A stretch of 64,000 nucleotides of DNA from Kiloniella spongiae (GTDB taxonomy: Bacteria > Pseudomonadota > Alphaproteobacteria > Kiloniellales > Kiloniellaceae): assembly GCF_001026905.1 (NCBI RefSeq), contig NZ_LAQL01000009.1, positions 1 through 64,000 of the forward strand, read 5' to 3'. Position numbers and translations under genes: made by a program. Shown here piece by piece: positions 26,543-36,002 of this stretch. The notes under the pieces were generated by a model. The model saw only the letters and a program-made list of their open reading frames with translations, did not search any database and was not told the DNA's origin. The number at the start of each line of letters is the position of its first letter. Positions within the stretch are counted from its first letter, which is position 1.

Positions 26543-28621
26543 ATGACCTCTCCTAACACCCGTAATTCGCGATACGATATTCTTTTTGAGCCAGTAAAAA
26601 TTGGCCCCATTACGATGAAGAATCGATTTTATCAAGTGCCTCATTGTAACGGTCTGGGCTATGCACGGCCACAAAGTCTCGCCGCCATGCGCGGCATCAA
26701 GGCCGAAGGTGGTTGGGGGGCAGTCTGCACTGAAGAGGTGGAAATTCATCCTTCGTCAGAAATATCACCTTATATAGAAGGACGGCTTTGGGATAAATCT
26801 GATATTCCTGCCCACCAATTGATGACATCAGCAGTCCATGAACATGGTGCGCTTGCTGGGATCGAACTTGTTCATAATGGTTTCCACGCCCCCAATAGAA
26901 CATCACGACTTCCCCCGATGGCCCCTTCTGCCATGCCTGTCGATGCCTATGATCCCGTACATGCACGTGCAATGGATTTAACGGATATCAAGAATTTCCG
27001 GAAATGGTATCGTCAGGCAGCACTGAATGCCCATGAAGCGGGCTATGATATTATCTATGTCTATGCCGGGCACTGCATGACCACCCTTATGCATTTCATG
27101 CTCGAGCGCTTTAATCATCGAAATGATGAATACGGTGGCTCCCTAAAAAACAGAGTACGCCTCACCCGCGAAGTAATTTCCGAAGTAAAAGACGCCGTTG
27201 GCGATCAATGCGCCATCGCCTTCCGCTTTGCCGTCGATGAACTTATGGGCAAGCATGGTATGACCTCTGAGGGAGAAGCACAGGAAGTCGTCGGCCTCCT
27301 CGCCGAACTACCGGATCTATGGGATGTGAACATCAGTGGCTGGTCACATGACTCTTCCACCGCACGTTTCGAACCAATCGAAGGCTATCAGGAAAAATAT
27401 ACATCCTTTGTAAAATCCCTCACCACAAAACCCGTTGTTGGTGTCGGGCGTTTTACCTCGCCTGATGCCATGGTCTCCCAGATCAAACGCGGTGTACTTG
27501 ATCTTATCGGCGCTGCACGTCCATCAATCGCCGACCCCTTCTTACCAAACAAAATTGCTGAAGGACGTATTGATGAAATACGCGAATGCATTGGCTGTAA
27601 CATCTGCGTCAGTGGCGATAATCTCAGTGTTCCCATCCGCTGTACTCAAAACCCGACAATGGGTGAAGAATGGCGTCGCAAGTGGCACCCGGAAAAGATC
27701 GCACCGAAAGTATCTGATAGCTCCGTACTTGTCGTTGGCGCAGGGCCATCAGGACTTGAAGCAGCTCTGCAACTCGCGAACAGAGGCTATCAGGTCACAC
27801 TGGCAGAGGCAGGAAAGGAACTTGGCGGACGGGCAACAAAAGAAAGCCTTCTCCCCGGTCTTTCAAGCTATGCCCGCGTCCGGGATTATCGCGTAAACCT
27901 CCTCACCCAAATGGTTAATGTTGAAATTTATAAGGGCAGCCCGCTTGATGAGGATGCCATACTTGATTTTGGCTTTCCTCACGTCCTTCTTGCCACTGGT
28001 TCACATTGGCGTCGTGATGGTACTGGACGTCACCATCAACACCCAATTCCGGGACTGGATACTATTTCAACATTTACACCCGACGACATAATGCAAGGAA
28101 AGGTTCCGACTGGGGACGTCATTATCTTTGATGATGATCACTACTACATGGGCGGAGTGCTTGCCGAAAAACTTATAAGCGAAGGGATGAAGGTAACTTT
28201 GATTACCCCAGCAACAAAGATATCAGCCTGGAGTGAATACACGCTTGAACAAGAAAAAATACAGGCAAAACTCATCACTCTTGATGTGGATCTCATCACC
28301 AATCACGCCTTATTAAATGTTACCGGCAACCAGATAGAGCTATCCTGTAGCTACACAGGCAGAACAAAAAGCATTCACGCCGATAGTTTAATACTTGTGA
28401 CCGCAAGACACGCGAATGACACCTTATACCAACGACTAAAGAGTAACCCCGGTAAACTAGATAAAGCTGGTATCAAATCATTAGAAGTCATCGGTGACGC
28501 CTATTCTCCCGGTTCCTTGGCATCAGCAGTTTACTACGGTCATCTTGCCGCCCGATGTCTAGAGGGAGAAAACTGGGATGCCGCTCTATTTAACGGGGAA
28601 AGACCGGGTTTGATTTCCTAA
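26543..28621 (+). CDS. TMADH-like NADH:flavin oxidoreductase with 4Fe-4S cluster and FAD/NAD domain
   Basis: A 692-aa protein of the trimethylamine/dimethylamine dehydrogenase family. Residues 1-360 are an FMN TIM barrel (LFEPVKIGPITMKNRF, with GGSLKNRVRLTREV). Next comes the 4Fe-4S motif C-x2-C-x2-C-x11-C in ECIGCNICVSGDNLSV, then a dinucleotide fold with VLVVGAGPSGLEAALQLA. Relatives include dimethylglycine and stachydrine demethylases, so an N-methylated amine or betaine is a reasonable guess. The Lrp regulator and ACT-like gene downstream may be part of the same pathway. Start at the ATG 26543. Confidence 0.88.
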   Translation: MTSPNTRNSRYDILFEPVKIGPITMKNRFYQVPHCNGLGYARPQSLAAMRGIKAEGGWGAVCTEEVEIHPSSEISPYIEGRLWDKSDIPAHQLMTSAVHEHGALAGIELVHNGFHAPNRTSRLPPMAPSAMPVDAYDPVHARAMDLTDIKNFRKWYRQAALNAHEAGYDIIYVYAGHCMTTLMHFMLERFNHRNDEYGGSLKNRVRLTREVISEVKDAVGDQCAIAFRFAVDELMGKHGMTSEGEAQEVVGLLAELPDLWDVNISGWSHDSSTARFEPIEGYQEKYTSFVKSLTTKPVVGVGRFTSPDAMVSQIKRGVLDLIGAARPSIADPFLPNKIAEGRIDEIRECIGCNICVSGDNLSVPIRCTQNPTMGEEWRRKWHPEKIAPKVSDSSVLVVGAGPSGLEAALQLANRGYQVTLAEAGKELGGRATKESLLPGLSSYARVRDYRVNLLTQMVNVEIYKGSPLDEDAILDFGFPHVLLATGSHWRRDGTGRHHQHPIPGLDTISTFTPDDIMQGKVPTGDVIIFDDDHYYMGGVLAEKLISEGMKVTLITPATKISAWSEYTLEQEKIQAKLITLDVDLITNHALLNVTGNQIELSCSYTGRTKSIHADSLILVTARHANDTLYQRLKSNPGKLDKAGIKSLEVIGDAYSPGSLASAVYYGHLAARCLEGENWDAALFNGERPGLIS

Positions 28622-28629
28622 CTCAACCG

Positions 28630-28956
28630 TCAAGCGCACATCCGCATATCTGAATGATTCGATCTATCACCTAGTTCCTCAATAGAATTGACAACATAGC
28701 CTGTCGAGTTCACCGTGAAAATCTCGTTGATTTTGCCTGCGAGGATATAAGCACGCCGTTGTGATAGTCCCTCGACTATGATTGAAATTGTTTGTGTATC
28801 GTCTGGATTCGCATCAGCTCTCACGTTGCTTGGCGTCGCCCCAATCAAGGCAAAGTACTCTAATACTCGCAACAATGTGTTGGGTTCACTCATGGCAACG
28901 ATAACAAACTCAACCCGCGTATTTTCACTTGTTGCTTCTGGTGTTGTTTTTGGCAC
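28630..28956 (-). CDS. Small ACT-like domain protein
   Basis: A 108-aa protein whose centre reads like an ACT fold: VEFVIVAMSEPNTLLRVLEYFALIG, then TISIIVEGLSQRRAYILAGKINEI. ACT domains bind amino acids and regulate enzymes. The start ATG at 28956 faces the Lrp gene across a 170-bp divergent region. It is convergent with the TMADH-like gene, with only 8 bp between the stops. The ACT assignment is by pattern only; no catalytic domain is attached. Confidence 0.6.
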   Translation of the reverse strand: MPKTTPEATSENTRVEFVIVAMSEPNTLLRVLEYFALIGATPSNVRADANPDDTQTISIIVEGLSQRRAYILAGKINEIFTVNSTGYVVNSIEELGDRSNHSDMRMCA

Positions 28957-29126
28957 AGAAATTCATCCCGCTTACGATCACTATTTTAGTTACTTCAAGC
29001 CAAAGACATTATCTTTGCCTGATATAACCAGTATCCCAGAAGCAAGCAGGTATTTCTTCCCCAACACATCATTTAAATGTTATTATTCGAAACAATATCC
29101 CTACTGATTAAACATTTTCAGGAAAA

Positions 29127-29624
29127 ATGACCACAAAATTGGACAAACTCGACATTCGTATTCTGGAATACTTACAAAAAGACGTCACCATACCGGTAAC
29201 CGAACTTGCCGAAAAATTGGGGTCATCAAAATCAGTGTGTTGGCGTCGCATCCAGCGCCTGATTGACGAAGGTGTGATCAAGGAGCGTGTTGCCATTATA
29301 GATCAAAAGAAAATTGGTCTAGGCGTTACCGTTTTTGCCCAAGTCAAAATGCACCACCATGTAAAAGACGCCCTACCGGACTTTGTAAAAGCTGTGCAAA
29401 AGTTTCCACAGGTTATTGAATGTCATACCCTCATGGGCAGCGTTGATTTCTTGCTAAAGATCATCGTTAAGGATATTGAGGATTATGAACGTTTCTTTTG
29501 GCAGGATTTATCGCAAATCGAAGGCGTTCAGGAAATAAGTTCTTCAACAGCTCTGACACGTTTCGTAGATACCACCAGCCTTCCTCTGGATCATCTTTAT
29601 CTCCAGGACAACCAAGCCGACTGA
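29127..29624 (+). CDS. Lrp/AsnC-family transcriptional regulator
   Basis: A 165-aa regulator with an N-terminal winged HTH (LDIRILEYLQKDVTIPVTELAEKLGSSKSVCWRRIQRL, about residues 6-45) and a C-terminal RAM/ACT-like effector domain (VIECHTLMGSVDFLLKIIVKD). AGGAAAA precedes the ATG. It lies between the divergent ACT-like gene and an EamA exporter, a pairing common for amino-acid-responsive Lrp proteins and exporters. The upstream octamer TTTCGAAT (inverted) is shared with the region before the TMADH-like gene. Confidence 0.92.
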   Translation: MTTKLDKLDIRILEYLQKDVTIPVTELAEKLGSSKSVCWRRIQRLIDEGVIKERVAIIDQKKIGLGVTVFAQVKMHHHVKDALPDFVKAVQKFPQVIECHTLMGSVDFLLKIIVKDIEDYERFFWQDLSQIEGVQEISSSTALTRFVDTTSLPLDHLYLQDNQAD

Positions 29625-29680
29625 GCCTATCTGCTTCTTAGAATACATCAGACAAGCCAGAATCGCGATGAAAGTAACGA

Positions 29681-30574
29681 ATGACCAAAGCGATAACTCC
29701 ATCCGGTGGAGACCAACCCGTCGGGCTGACCGATTACAGTGTATTGGCGATGATTTTCATTCTTTGGGCATTGAACTACATCGCAATCAAGGTAAGCGTA
29801 AACGATTTTCCCGTCTGGACAGCCTTGGGTATTCGCTTCAGCATCATTGTTGTTCTTCTGGCACCCTTTGTTAAATTTCCAAAGGGTCAATTCCGTTCGT
29901 TATTGTTAATTAGTGCTGCGCTTGTCCCCGGGCATTTCGGACTACTCTTCTGGTCAATCCAGAACACGGCCAGTGTTGGGGCAATCTCTGTCATCATCCA
30001 ACTCGGCCCTGCTTTTTCAGTATTGCTCGCCTGGATTTTCTTCAAAGACACACCCGGCATCAAACGTATCAGTGGATTGCTTATTGGCTTTATGGGTATT
30101 GTTTTCCTGTTTTACGAACCAACTTTCTTCGATACTCTTGATGCATTGATCGCTGGGCTTGGATCTGCATTTTTTATGGGCACTTACATGGTTTTGGTTC
30201 GTGGGAAAAACCAGATATCACCCCTTGCGATTATTTGCTGGTCCTCTGCCTTAGGCATCCCTTTTTCTTTTGGAATGGCCCTCGTCTTAGAAGCACCAAT
30301 CCTAGAGACGATACAAAGCGCGAGTACTGAGAGTTGGCTCGGCATTGCCTACGCAGCAATAGCATCAAGCATCATAGCTCATGGCTCTTGGGCGTGGATG
30401 TTACGACGTCAGCCGATCTCTTTTCTGGCGCCTTTGACGCTTATTGTTCCTGTGTTGGCAGTCTTCGCAACAGTAAGCGTTTTTGATGAACCCTTGACCT
30501 TGCATATGATTATTGCCGGGCTAATCGTTCTGGCAGGTATAGGATTGATCACTATTTCCAAAGCATACAAATAA
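29681..30574 (+). CDS. EamA/DMT-superfamily transporter
   Basis: A 297-aa membrane protein with ten predicted helices in two EamA halves. Typical elements are NYIAIKVSVNDFPVW and PGHFGLLFWSIQNTASVGAISVI in the first half, and AIASSIIAHGSWAWMLRRQP in the second. DMT proteins of this type export amino acids or other metabolites. It follows the Lrp gene by 56 bp and may be co-transcribed with it. It is convergent with the LysR gene, with 15 bp between. Confidence 0.9.
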   Translation: MTKAITPSGGDQPVGLTDYSVLAMIFILWALNYIAIKVSVNDFPVWTALGIRFSIIVVLLAPFVKFPKGQFRSLLLISAALVPGHFGLLFWSIQNTASVGAISVIIQLGPAFSVLLAWIFFKDTPGIKRISGLLIGFMGIVFLFYEPTFFDTLDALIAGLGSAFFMGTYMVLVRGKNQISPLAIICWSSALGIPFSFGMALVLEAPILETIQSASTESWLGIAYAAIASSIIAHGSWAWMLRRQPISFLAPLTLIVPVLAVFATVSVFDEPLTLHMIIAGLIVLAGIGLITISKAYK

Positions 30575-30589
30575 GCTTGATAACCAATC

Positions 30590-31501
30590 CTAATAAGTTG
30601 CCATATCGTCAAGCAACCAGGATGTAAACGCCCGTATATGTGGTGCATCTTTAAGCTCTTGTCGACAGACAATACCCCACCCACCGGGGGCCTTTGCAAC
30701 ATGATCAACAGGCCGAACTAATCGCCCGGCTTTAAGATCATTATCTGCAAAAGGTCCATTGACCATAGCCACGCCCTCACCATCCAGCGCCATCTCCAAG
30801 GCAATTGCTACGGTATCAACAGCAATTGAATTACGGGATACTTCGGCAAAAATTCCAAGGGATTGAAACCATTCTTCCCAATGATCATCAGCTGTATAAA
30901 CCTTCAAAAGCGGCAGGGTCAGTAATTCTTCAGCAGGAATATGCCCTCCCTTTCCCTCAAGAAGCTCAGGACTACAGACTGGAATCAGTTCTGCACCAAA
31001 GATGGGTATCCAATGCAGATGCTTCGCGACAGGCACTGGACTATAAATAATTCCCACATCTTCATTTATTTCATCAAAAGTCCCGTCGAGAATACTGGAC
31101 GTTATTTGCACATCCAGATCTGGATATGCCGCTCTAAACCGGGACATTCGTCTTGCCAACCAACGAATAGATAGGGTTACAAAGGCTTGAACACGTAACT
31201 TTTGACTTTGTCCGCTACACCGTAACGCTTCCGATGAATAAACAAGCTGTTCAAGAATACTGCGCACAACAAGGTAAAACTGCTGCCCTTCGGTTGTCAG
31301 CTTGACCCCACGGCCATCCCGCTGAAATAACTCAACATTAAGATCTTCTTCAAGAACCTTAATTTGATGGCTGATAGCCGTGTGCGTCAGATTTAATTCA
31401 CCCGCAGCGCCCCTGAAACTCAAAAGTCGTGCCGCAACTTCAAAGCCTTTTAAAGCTTTTAAAGGAGGCAGTTTTTTTAAATCTATCTGTCCAGCCATCA
31501 T
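30590..31501 (-). CDS. LysR-family transcriptional regulator (GcvA-like)
   Basis: A 303-aa regulator with an N-terminal winged HTH (LPPLKALKGFEVAARLLSFRGAAGELNLTHTAISHQIKVLEE, GcvA type) and a periplasmic-binding-like effector domain. It is divergent from the enolase-superfamily gene that opens the catabolic cluster, and the 182-bp space between them holds repeated AATTGG motifs. It most likely activates that cluster in response to the substrate or an intermediate. Confidence 0.92.
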   Translation of the reverse strand: MMAGQIDLKKLPPLKALKGFEVAARLLSFRGAAGELNLTHTAISHQIKVLEEDLNVELFQRDGRGVKLTTEGQQFYLVVRSILEQLVYSSEALRCSGQSQKLRVQAFVTLSIRWLARRMSRFRAAYPDLDVQITSSILDGTFDEINEDVGIIYSPVPVAKHLHWIPIFGAELIPVCSPELLEGKGGHIPAEELLTLPLLKVYTADDHWEEWFQSLGIFAEVSRNSIAVDTVAIALEMALDGEGVAMVNGPFADNDLKAGRLVRPVDHVAKAPGGWGIVCRQELKDAPHIRAFTSWLLDDMATY

Positions 31502-31545
31502 AACCTCTTACAAATCAATAAAGTATTAGTCACACAGCACACGAA

Positions 31546-31587
31546 GAATTGGAATAAGGGAATTGGAATAATTTTTGAACCAATTGG
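31546..31587. promoter_or_regulatory. Repeated AATTGG elements, candidate LysR site
   Basis: GAATTGGAATAA occurs twice as a direct repeat with a 14-bp period (31546-31557 and 31560-31571). The second copy forms an inverted repeat, AATTGG at 31561-31566 with CCAATT at 31580-31585. The position, between lysR and the divergent catabolic operon, is where a LysR regulator would bind. Confidence 0.55.
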
Positions 31588-31683
31588 CCTAAAAACATCA
31601 ATTGCGATTCTTTTTCGATAGGCCCATTCTTGAAAAAACAACAACGATAAAATCATCGATCCAAGCAGCACATTGAGGCCAAA

Positions 31684-32868
31684 ATGAAAATTACCGAACT
31701 AAAAACATTTGTTGTCGGCAATCCTCCCCCTCATTTTGGTGGCAAGTACTGGATTTTCACCAAATTGACAACAGACACAGGCATCGAAGGAATTGGCGAA
31801 GTTTATTCCGTTCCCTTCCACCCCAGAGTTGTCGAAGCCATGATTGATGATATATTTTCGCGTCATGTCGAAGGTATGGACCCTTTTAAAATCGAAACAC
31901 TCTGGCGTCGGGTTTATTCCGGCGGTTTCACACAGAGAACCGATATTTCGACAATGGGTATCTTAAGCGGTTTGGAAACGGCCCTTTGGGATATTATTGG
32001 CAAGGCTCTGGATAAACCCGTTTACGAGCTTCTTGGCGGACAGGTTCATGAAAAACTGAGATCCTACACCTATCTCTATCCACAAGAAGGCGACACAAAA
32101 GATGTCTATATGGATGCAGATCTAGCGGCAGAACGTGCTGCTGACTATGCAAAACAGGGCTTTACTGCTGTTAAATTTGATCCCGCCGGGCCTTATACCG
32201 CATTTGATCCTCGGCAACTTTCTTTGGAAGAATTGGACCGCTCGGAAGAATTCGCCCGGAAAATTCGTGAAGCTGTTGGGAACAGATGTGATCTCCTGTT
32301 CGGTACCCATGGTCAAATGACCGCAGCCGGGGCAATTAGACTGGCAAAACGCCTCGAGCCTTATGACCCTCTCTGGTTTGAAGAGCCAACGCCACCCGAC
32401 AATCAGGAAGAAATGGCCAAGGTAGCACGCAGCACGTCTATTCCTGTTGCAACAGGCGAACGGCTGGCAACAAAATATGAATTCCAGCGCGTGCTACAAA
32501 GCGGTGCAGCTTCGATCCTCCAGTTTGCCCTGGGGCGTGTAGGTGGCATTCTTGAAGCCAAGAAAATTTCAGCTATGGCAGAAGCAAGCTACGCGCAAAT
32601 TGCCCCGCACCTTTACTGTGGGCCAATCGAAGGGGCCGCCAATGTCCAGATCGGTGCCTGTAGCCCTAATTTCCTAATTCAGGAAAGTATTCAACAGTGG
32701 CAGGGCTTCCATTCTGAAATTTTGAAAAAACCTATGGTTTGGGAAGACGGTTATATCATTCCGTCCAAAGAACCGGGGATCGGTGTTGAATTAAATGAGC
32801 AGGTTGCTGAGGCAAATCCTTATCATGGGACAGCACTTCATCTAGAAATGTACCCTGATCCTGTCTGA
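31684..32868 (+). CDS. Enolase-superfamily (mandelate racemase/muconate lactonizing type) enzyme
   Basis: A 394-aa enzyme with the capping domain and TIM barrel of the MR/MLE group. K164-x-D166 (VKFD), E234 (FEEP), E259 (TGER) and H309 (APHL) align with the usual catalytic set of galactonate-dehydratase-like members. The position of the first metal Asp reads FGTHG (G207), and the usual QPD on strand 7 reads QFA, so the active site is not canonical. Sugar-acid dehydration is the likely chemistry but is not proved. It opens a three-gene + strand operon with the two dehydrogenases. Confidence 0.87.
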   Translation: MKITELKTFVVGNPPPHFGGKYWIFTKLTTDTGIEGIGEVYSVPFHPRVVEAMIDDIFSRHVEGMDPFKIETLWRRVYSGGFTQRTDISTMGILSGLETALWDIIGKALDKPVYELLGGQVHEKLRSYTYLYPQEGDTKDVYMDADLAAERAADYAKQGFTAVKFDPAGPYTAFDPRQLSLEELDRSEEFARKIREAVGNRCDLLFGTHGQMTAAGAIRLAKRLEPYDPLWFEEPTPPDNQEEMAKVARSTSIPVATGERLATKYEFQRVLQSGAASILQFALGRVGGILEAKKISAMAEASYAQIAPHLYCGPIEGAANVQIGACSPNFLIQESIQQWQGFHSEILKKPMVWEDGYIIPSKEPGIGVELNEQVAEANPYHGTALHLEMYPDPV

Positions 32869-32953
32869 ATTCAAAACCAGTACTTTAAAAATTAAACAAA
32901 CCAAGCATCAGTCCTGACGTCATGGAAGACTGAGCATTAAGGGAGCGCGTATA

Positions 32954-33877
32954 ATGAAAATTGGTTTTATCGGCTTGGGAAGTCTGGGTGAACCGCTGGC
33001 AATGAATCTTGTCTCTTCAGGTTCTGATGTCACGGTAACAGACCTCAACAAAGAAGCGGCAAATCGTTTGCTAGAAGCCGGGGCGAAATGGTCCGATAAT
33101 GTCGCCGGTGCCTGCAGAGATGCCGAGGTCGTCATTACCGCCCTGCCTTCCCCGGCCGCCTCAAGAGCTGTCGTAGAAGGTGATGACGGAGTCTTTGACA
33201 ATCTCTCGCCTGGGGCAACCTGGATAGAAATGAGCACGACTGATTTCGAAGACCTGCAACGCCTGACAGATTTGGCCAAAGAAAAAGGCATTGATGCCTT
33301 GGAATGCCCTGTAACCGGCGGTGTACACAGAGCTCATTCTGGATTGATTACAATCCTTGTGGGTGGTGAGGAAACGATTTACGACAAGGTAAAACCTGTA
33401 CTGGAAATTATGGGTGGCGAAATCCTCTACATGGGACCGACAGGCCACGCTACCGTCGTGAAAGTCGTAACAAATATGCTTGCCTTCATCAATCTTGTCG
33501 CGGCAAGTGAAGGCATGATGCTCGCGCGTAAATACGGCGTTGATATGGATGCCATCTGGAAAGGTATCCGTCACAGTTCCGGCAACTCTTTTGCCCATGA
33601 AACTGAATCAAAGCTCATTCTTAGTGGCAGCTACAACGTCAACTTCCCTATTGATTTGGTTTTAAAGGATCTGGGCCTAGCTCAAGGTATCGCTGATAAA
33701 ACAGGTGTTCCGCTCGAACTCGGAAGCGTTACCCAACAAATCTATCGCCGGGCAAAAGGCCTTTTTGGGGGAAATGCCCAGTCCCCGGAAGTTGCCAGAA
33801 TGATCGAACAGGCCTGTGGCATAGAGATGCGCGCAGAAGGCTACCCTGTCGAATTGACAGAAGAAAACGCCGGATAA
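32954..33877 (+). CDS. NAD(P)-dependent beta-hydroxyacid dehydrogenase (3-hydroxyisobutyrate dehydrogenase family)
   Basis: A 307-aa enzyme with the Rossmann motif GFIGLGSLGEPLAMNL, the substrate-binding CPVTGGVHRAHSG (D of the usual DAPVSGG is C here) and the catalytic lysine in GHATVVKVVTNML. The family oxidises 3-hydroxyisobutyrate, tartronate semialdehyde and similar hydroxyacids. GGGAG lies upstream of the ATG. It sits between the MR/MLE enzyme and the aldehyde dehydrogenase, which fits oxidation of a hydroxyacid intermediate. Confidence 0.9.
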   Translation: MKIGFIGLGSLGEPLAMNLVSSGSDVTVTDLNKEAANRLLEAGAKWSDNVAGACRDAEVVITALPSPAASRAVVEGDDGVFDNLSPGATWIEMSTTDFEDLQRLTDLAKEKGIDALECPVTGGVHRAHSGLITILVGGEETIYDKVKPVLEIMGGEILYMGPTGHATVVKVVTNMLAFINLVAASEGMMLARKYGVDMDAIWKGIRHSSGNSFAHETESKLILSGSYNVNFPIDLVLKDLGLAQGIADKTGVPLELGSVTQQIYRRAKGLFGGNAQSPEVARMIEQACGIEMRAEGYPVELTEENAG

Positions 33878-33921
33878 TTTCGCCCCTTCGCCTAGGTGAT
33901 AATCTAAAGGTTGATGATCAG

Positions 33922-35436
33922 ATGACTTTAGACGATTTAAAACTCCTTTCCAAAAAAGATTGGACAAACAAAGCAACTGCTTTGACGTTTGAAACGCGTC
34001 TGTTCATCGACGGGGGTTATCGCGCTGCCAGCAAAGGTGAAGAGCTGGAAACAATCAATCCGGCAAATGATACACTCCTCGCCAGCATGGCCGCAGGCAC
34101 AGAAGAAGATATTGATCTTGCTGTCGCCGCCGCAAAAAAAGCGTGGGATGATGGTCGGTGGCGACACATGCCTCCGCGCCATCGGATGGAGATACTCTCT
34201 CGTCTCGCTGATTTAATAGAGGAAAATGCCGGAGAACTGGCGCTTCTCGAAAGTCTTGATATGGGTAAACCAATATCAGATGTCCTCAACATTGACCTCC
34301 CGCAGGTTATTCTCACCTTCAGGTATTTCGCCGAATGCATTGATAAAATAGAAGGCTCAGTCACAAATACCATTCACGAAGCTCTCCATTACATTCAACA
34401 TGAGCCACTCGGTGTTGTCGGGGCCATATCCCCCTGGAACTACCCCCTTTTGATGGCAACATGGAAAGTCGCCCCGGCTTTGGCAGCAGGTAACTGTGTC
34501 GTCCTCAAGCCTGCAGAACAGGCTCCGTTGAGTTGCCTTCGTCTGGCAGAATTTTTTGTGCAGGCTGGCGGACCAGCAGGCGTCTTTAATGTTGTGAATG
34601 GCCTTGGGCCAGTTGCAGGAAAAGCCCTTGCACTCCATAACGATGTCACAAAGATCACCTTTACCGGATCAACCGCTGTTGGCAAGTTGATGCAGGCTTA
34701 TTCCGGACAATCAAATCTGAAACGGGTTTCTCTGGAATGCGGCGGGAAAAGTCCGCAGATATTCATGCCTGATTTAAAAGACATGGATAAGGCAGTTGAT
34801 TGCGCTCTTATGGGTATTTTTGATAATGCCGGGCAAGTTTGTAATGCCGGATCGAGATTACTGGTGCACGAAACAATTCGGGATGAGTTTGAGGCCGTTT
34901 TCATTCAACGCAGCAAAGAAGCATATCAACCCGGTGATCCCCTAGACCCCAAAACAACCATGGGCCCGATGGTGAGTAAAAATCAGCGACAGGGTGTCCT
35001 TGATAAAATAAATCGCGGCATAACAGAAGGGGCAAAAGCACCCCTTGGCGGGACAATCCCCGAGGCTTATCCGATTGGAGCCTATATTGCCCCGACACTT
35101 CTGAGTAGTGTAACGCAGACCATGAGTCCTGCCAGAGATGAAATTTTTGGCCCCGTTGCGTCACTTATCACCTTCAAAGATGAAGAAGAAGCGATCCAGA
35201 TTGCCAATGACAGTATCTACGGCCTCGCCGCAAGCGTCTGGACGCAGAATGTCACAACAGCCAATCGTATGGTGAAGTCATTGGAAGCGGGCGTAATTTG
35301 GGTCAACTGCTTTGGGGATGGCGATATGACACAGCCTTTTGGTGGCTATAAACAGTCCGGGAATGCACGAGACAAATGTTTCGCAAGCCTGATGAGCTAT
35401 ACCCAAAGCAAATCCGCCTGGTTTGATCTGAGTTAA
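33922..35436 (+). CDS. NAD(P)-dependent aldehyde dehydrogenase
   Basis: A 504-aa ALDH with all catalytic elements: SPWNYPLLMATWK (Asn), FTGSTAVGK (cofactor loop), the general base in LECGGKSPQ and the nucleophile Cys in NAGQVCNAGSR. Overall it resembles PuuC/betaine-aldehyde-type ALDHs. It follows the beta-hydroxyacid dehydrogenase by 44 bp and probably oxidises an aldehyde formed in the same pathway. Its stop overlaps the stop of the convergent flavodoxin-like gene by 4 bp. Confidence 0.93.
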   Translation: MTLDDLKLLSKKDWTNKATALTFETRLFIDGGYRAASKGEELETINPANDTLLASMAAGTEEDIDLAVAAAKKAWDDGRWRHMPPRHRMEILSRLADLIEENAGELALLESLDMGKPISDVLNIDLPQVILTFRYFAECIDKIEGSVTNTIHEALHYIQHEPLGVVGAISPWNYPLLMATWKVAPALAAGNCVVLKPAEQAPLSCLRLAEFFVQAGGPAGVFNVVNGLGPVAGKALALHNDVTKITFTGSTAVGKLMQAYSGQSNLKRVSLECGGKSPQIFMPDLKDMDKAVDCALMGIFDNAGQVCNAGSRLLVHETIRDEFEAVFIQRSKEAYQPGDPLDPKTTMGPMVSKNQRQGVLDKINRGITEGAKAPLGGTIPEAYPIGAYIAPTLLSSVTQTMSPARDEIFGPVASLITFKDEEEAIQIANDSIYGLAASVWTQNVTTANRMVKSLEAGVIWVNCFGDGDMTQPFGGYKQSGNARDKCFASLMSYTQSKSAWFDLS

Positions 35437-35900
35437 AAAATGCCAGCTTCCAGTCCGGCCGCCACCAACATACCAAGCTCTTCGCATTGATCTTCAAACA
35501 CTGATTTATAATCCCCACGACAGATCAGGGCCTCTTCCTGCACAGGATTCCAGCGCAAGCCAGTGACAATTGTCTCAACGGCACGTTTGGTCCCCGTTCC
35601 GTCATGCCCGGCCCTGATATAAATACCATAGGGCAACCCCTGTTTAACCTCTAGACAGGGATAATAGATACGATCAAAAAAATCCTTCAATGCACCGCTC
35701 ATATACCCCAGGTTCTCTGTGGTTCCCAATATAATACCATCAGCCAGCAGAACATCTTCAGCATCCGCCTCAAAAGGTGTCCTCACAACAACGTCTATTC
35801 CCTTGATGTCAGAGTTATTCGCGCCTTTTACCACCGCATTACGCAGGATCATCGTATTTGGCGAGGGTATATGCGCAACGATAAGAAGGCTTTTATTCAT
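35433..35900 (-). CDS. Flavodoxin-like NAD(P)H-dependent oxidoreductase
   Basis: A 155-aa protein with the flavodoxin fold: LLIVAHIPSPNT at the phosphate loop, ADGIILGTTENLGYMSGALKDFFDR at the flavin-contact loop, and a Rossmann-like C-terminal half. FMN binding is likely. The 4-bp stop overlap with the ALDH gene ties it physically to the catabolic cluster, though it is read from the opposite strand and divergent from the SDR gene. Confidence 0.83.
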   Translation of the reverse strand: MNKSLLIVAHIPSPNTMILRNAVVKGANNSDIKGIDVVVRTPFEADAEDVLLADGIILGTTENLGYMSGALKDFFDRIYYPCLEVKQGLPYGIYIRAGHDGTGTKRAVETIVTGLRWNPVQEEALICRGDYKSVFEDQCEELGMLVAAGLEAGIF

Positions 35901-36002
35901 AAGGCAAAATCTTAAAAAGGATGACTACACTTATTGCTCTGAGAACAGTAGGATAACATTAATCATCCCATTTTCAGATTATTTTCGAAAGCCCACATAA
36001 AT

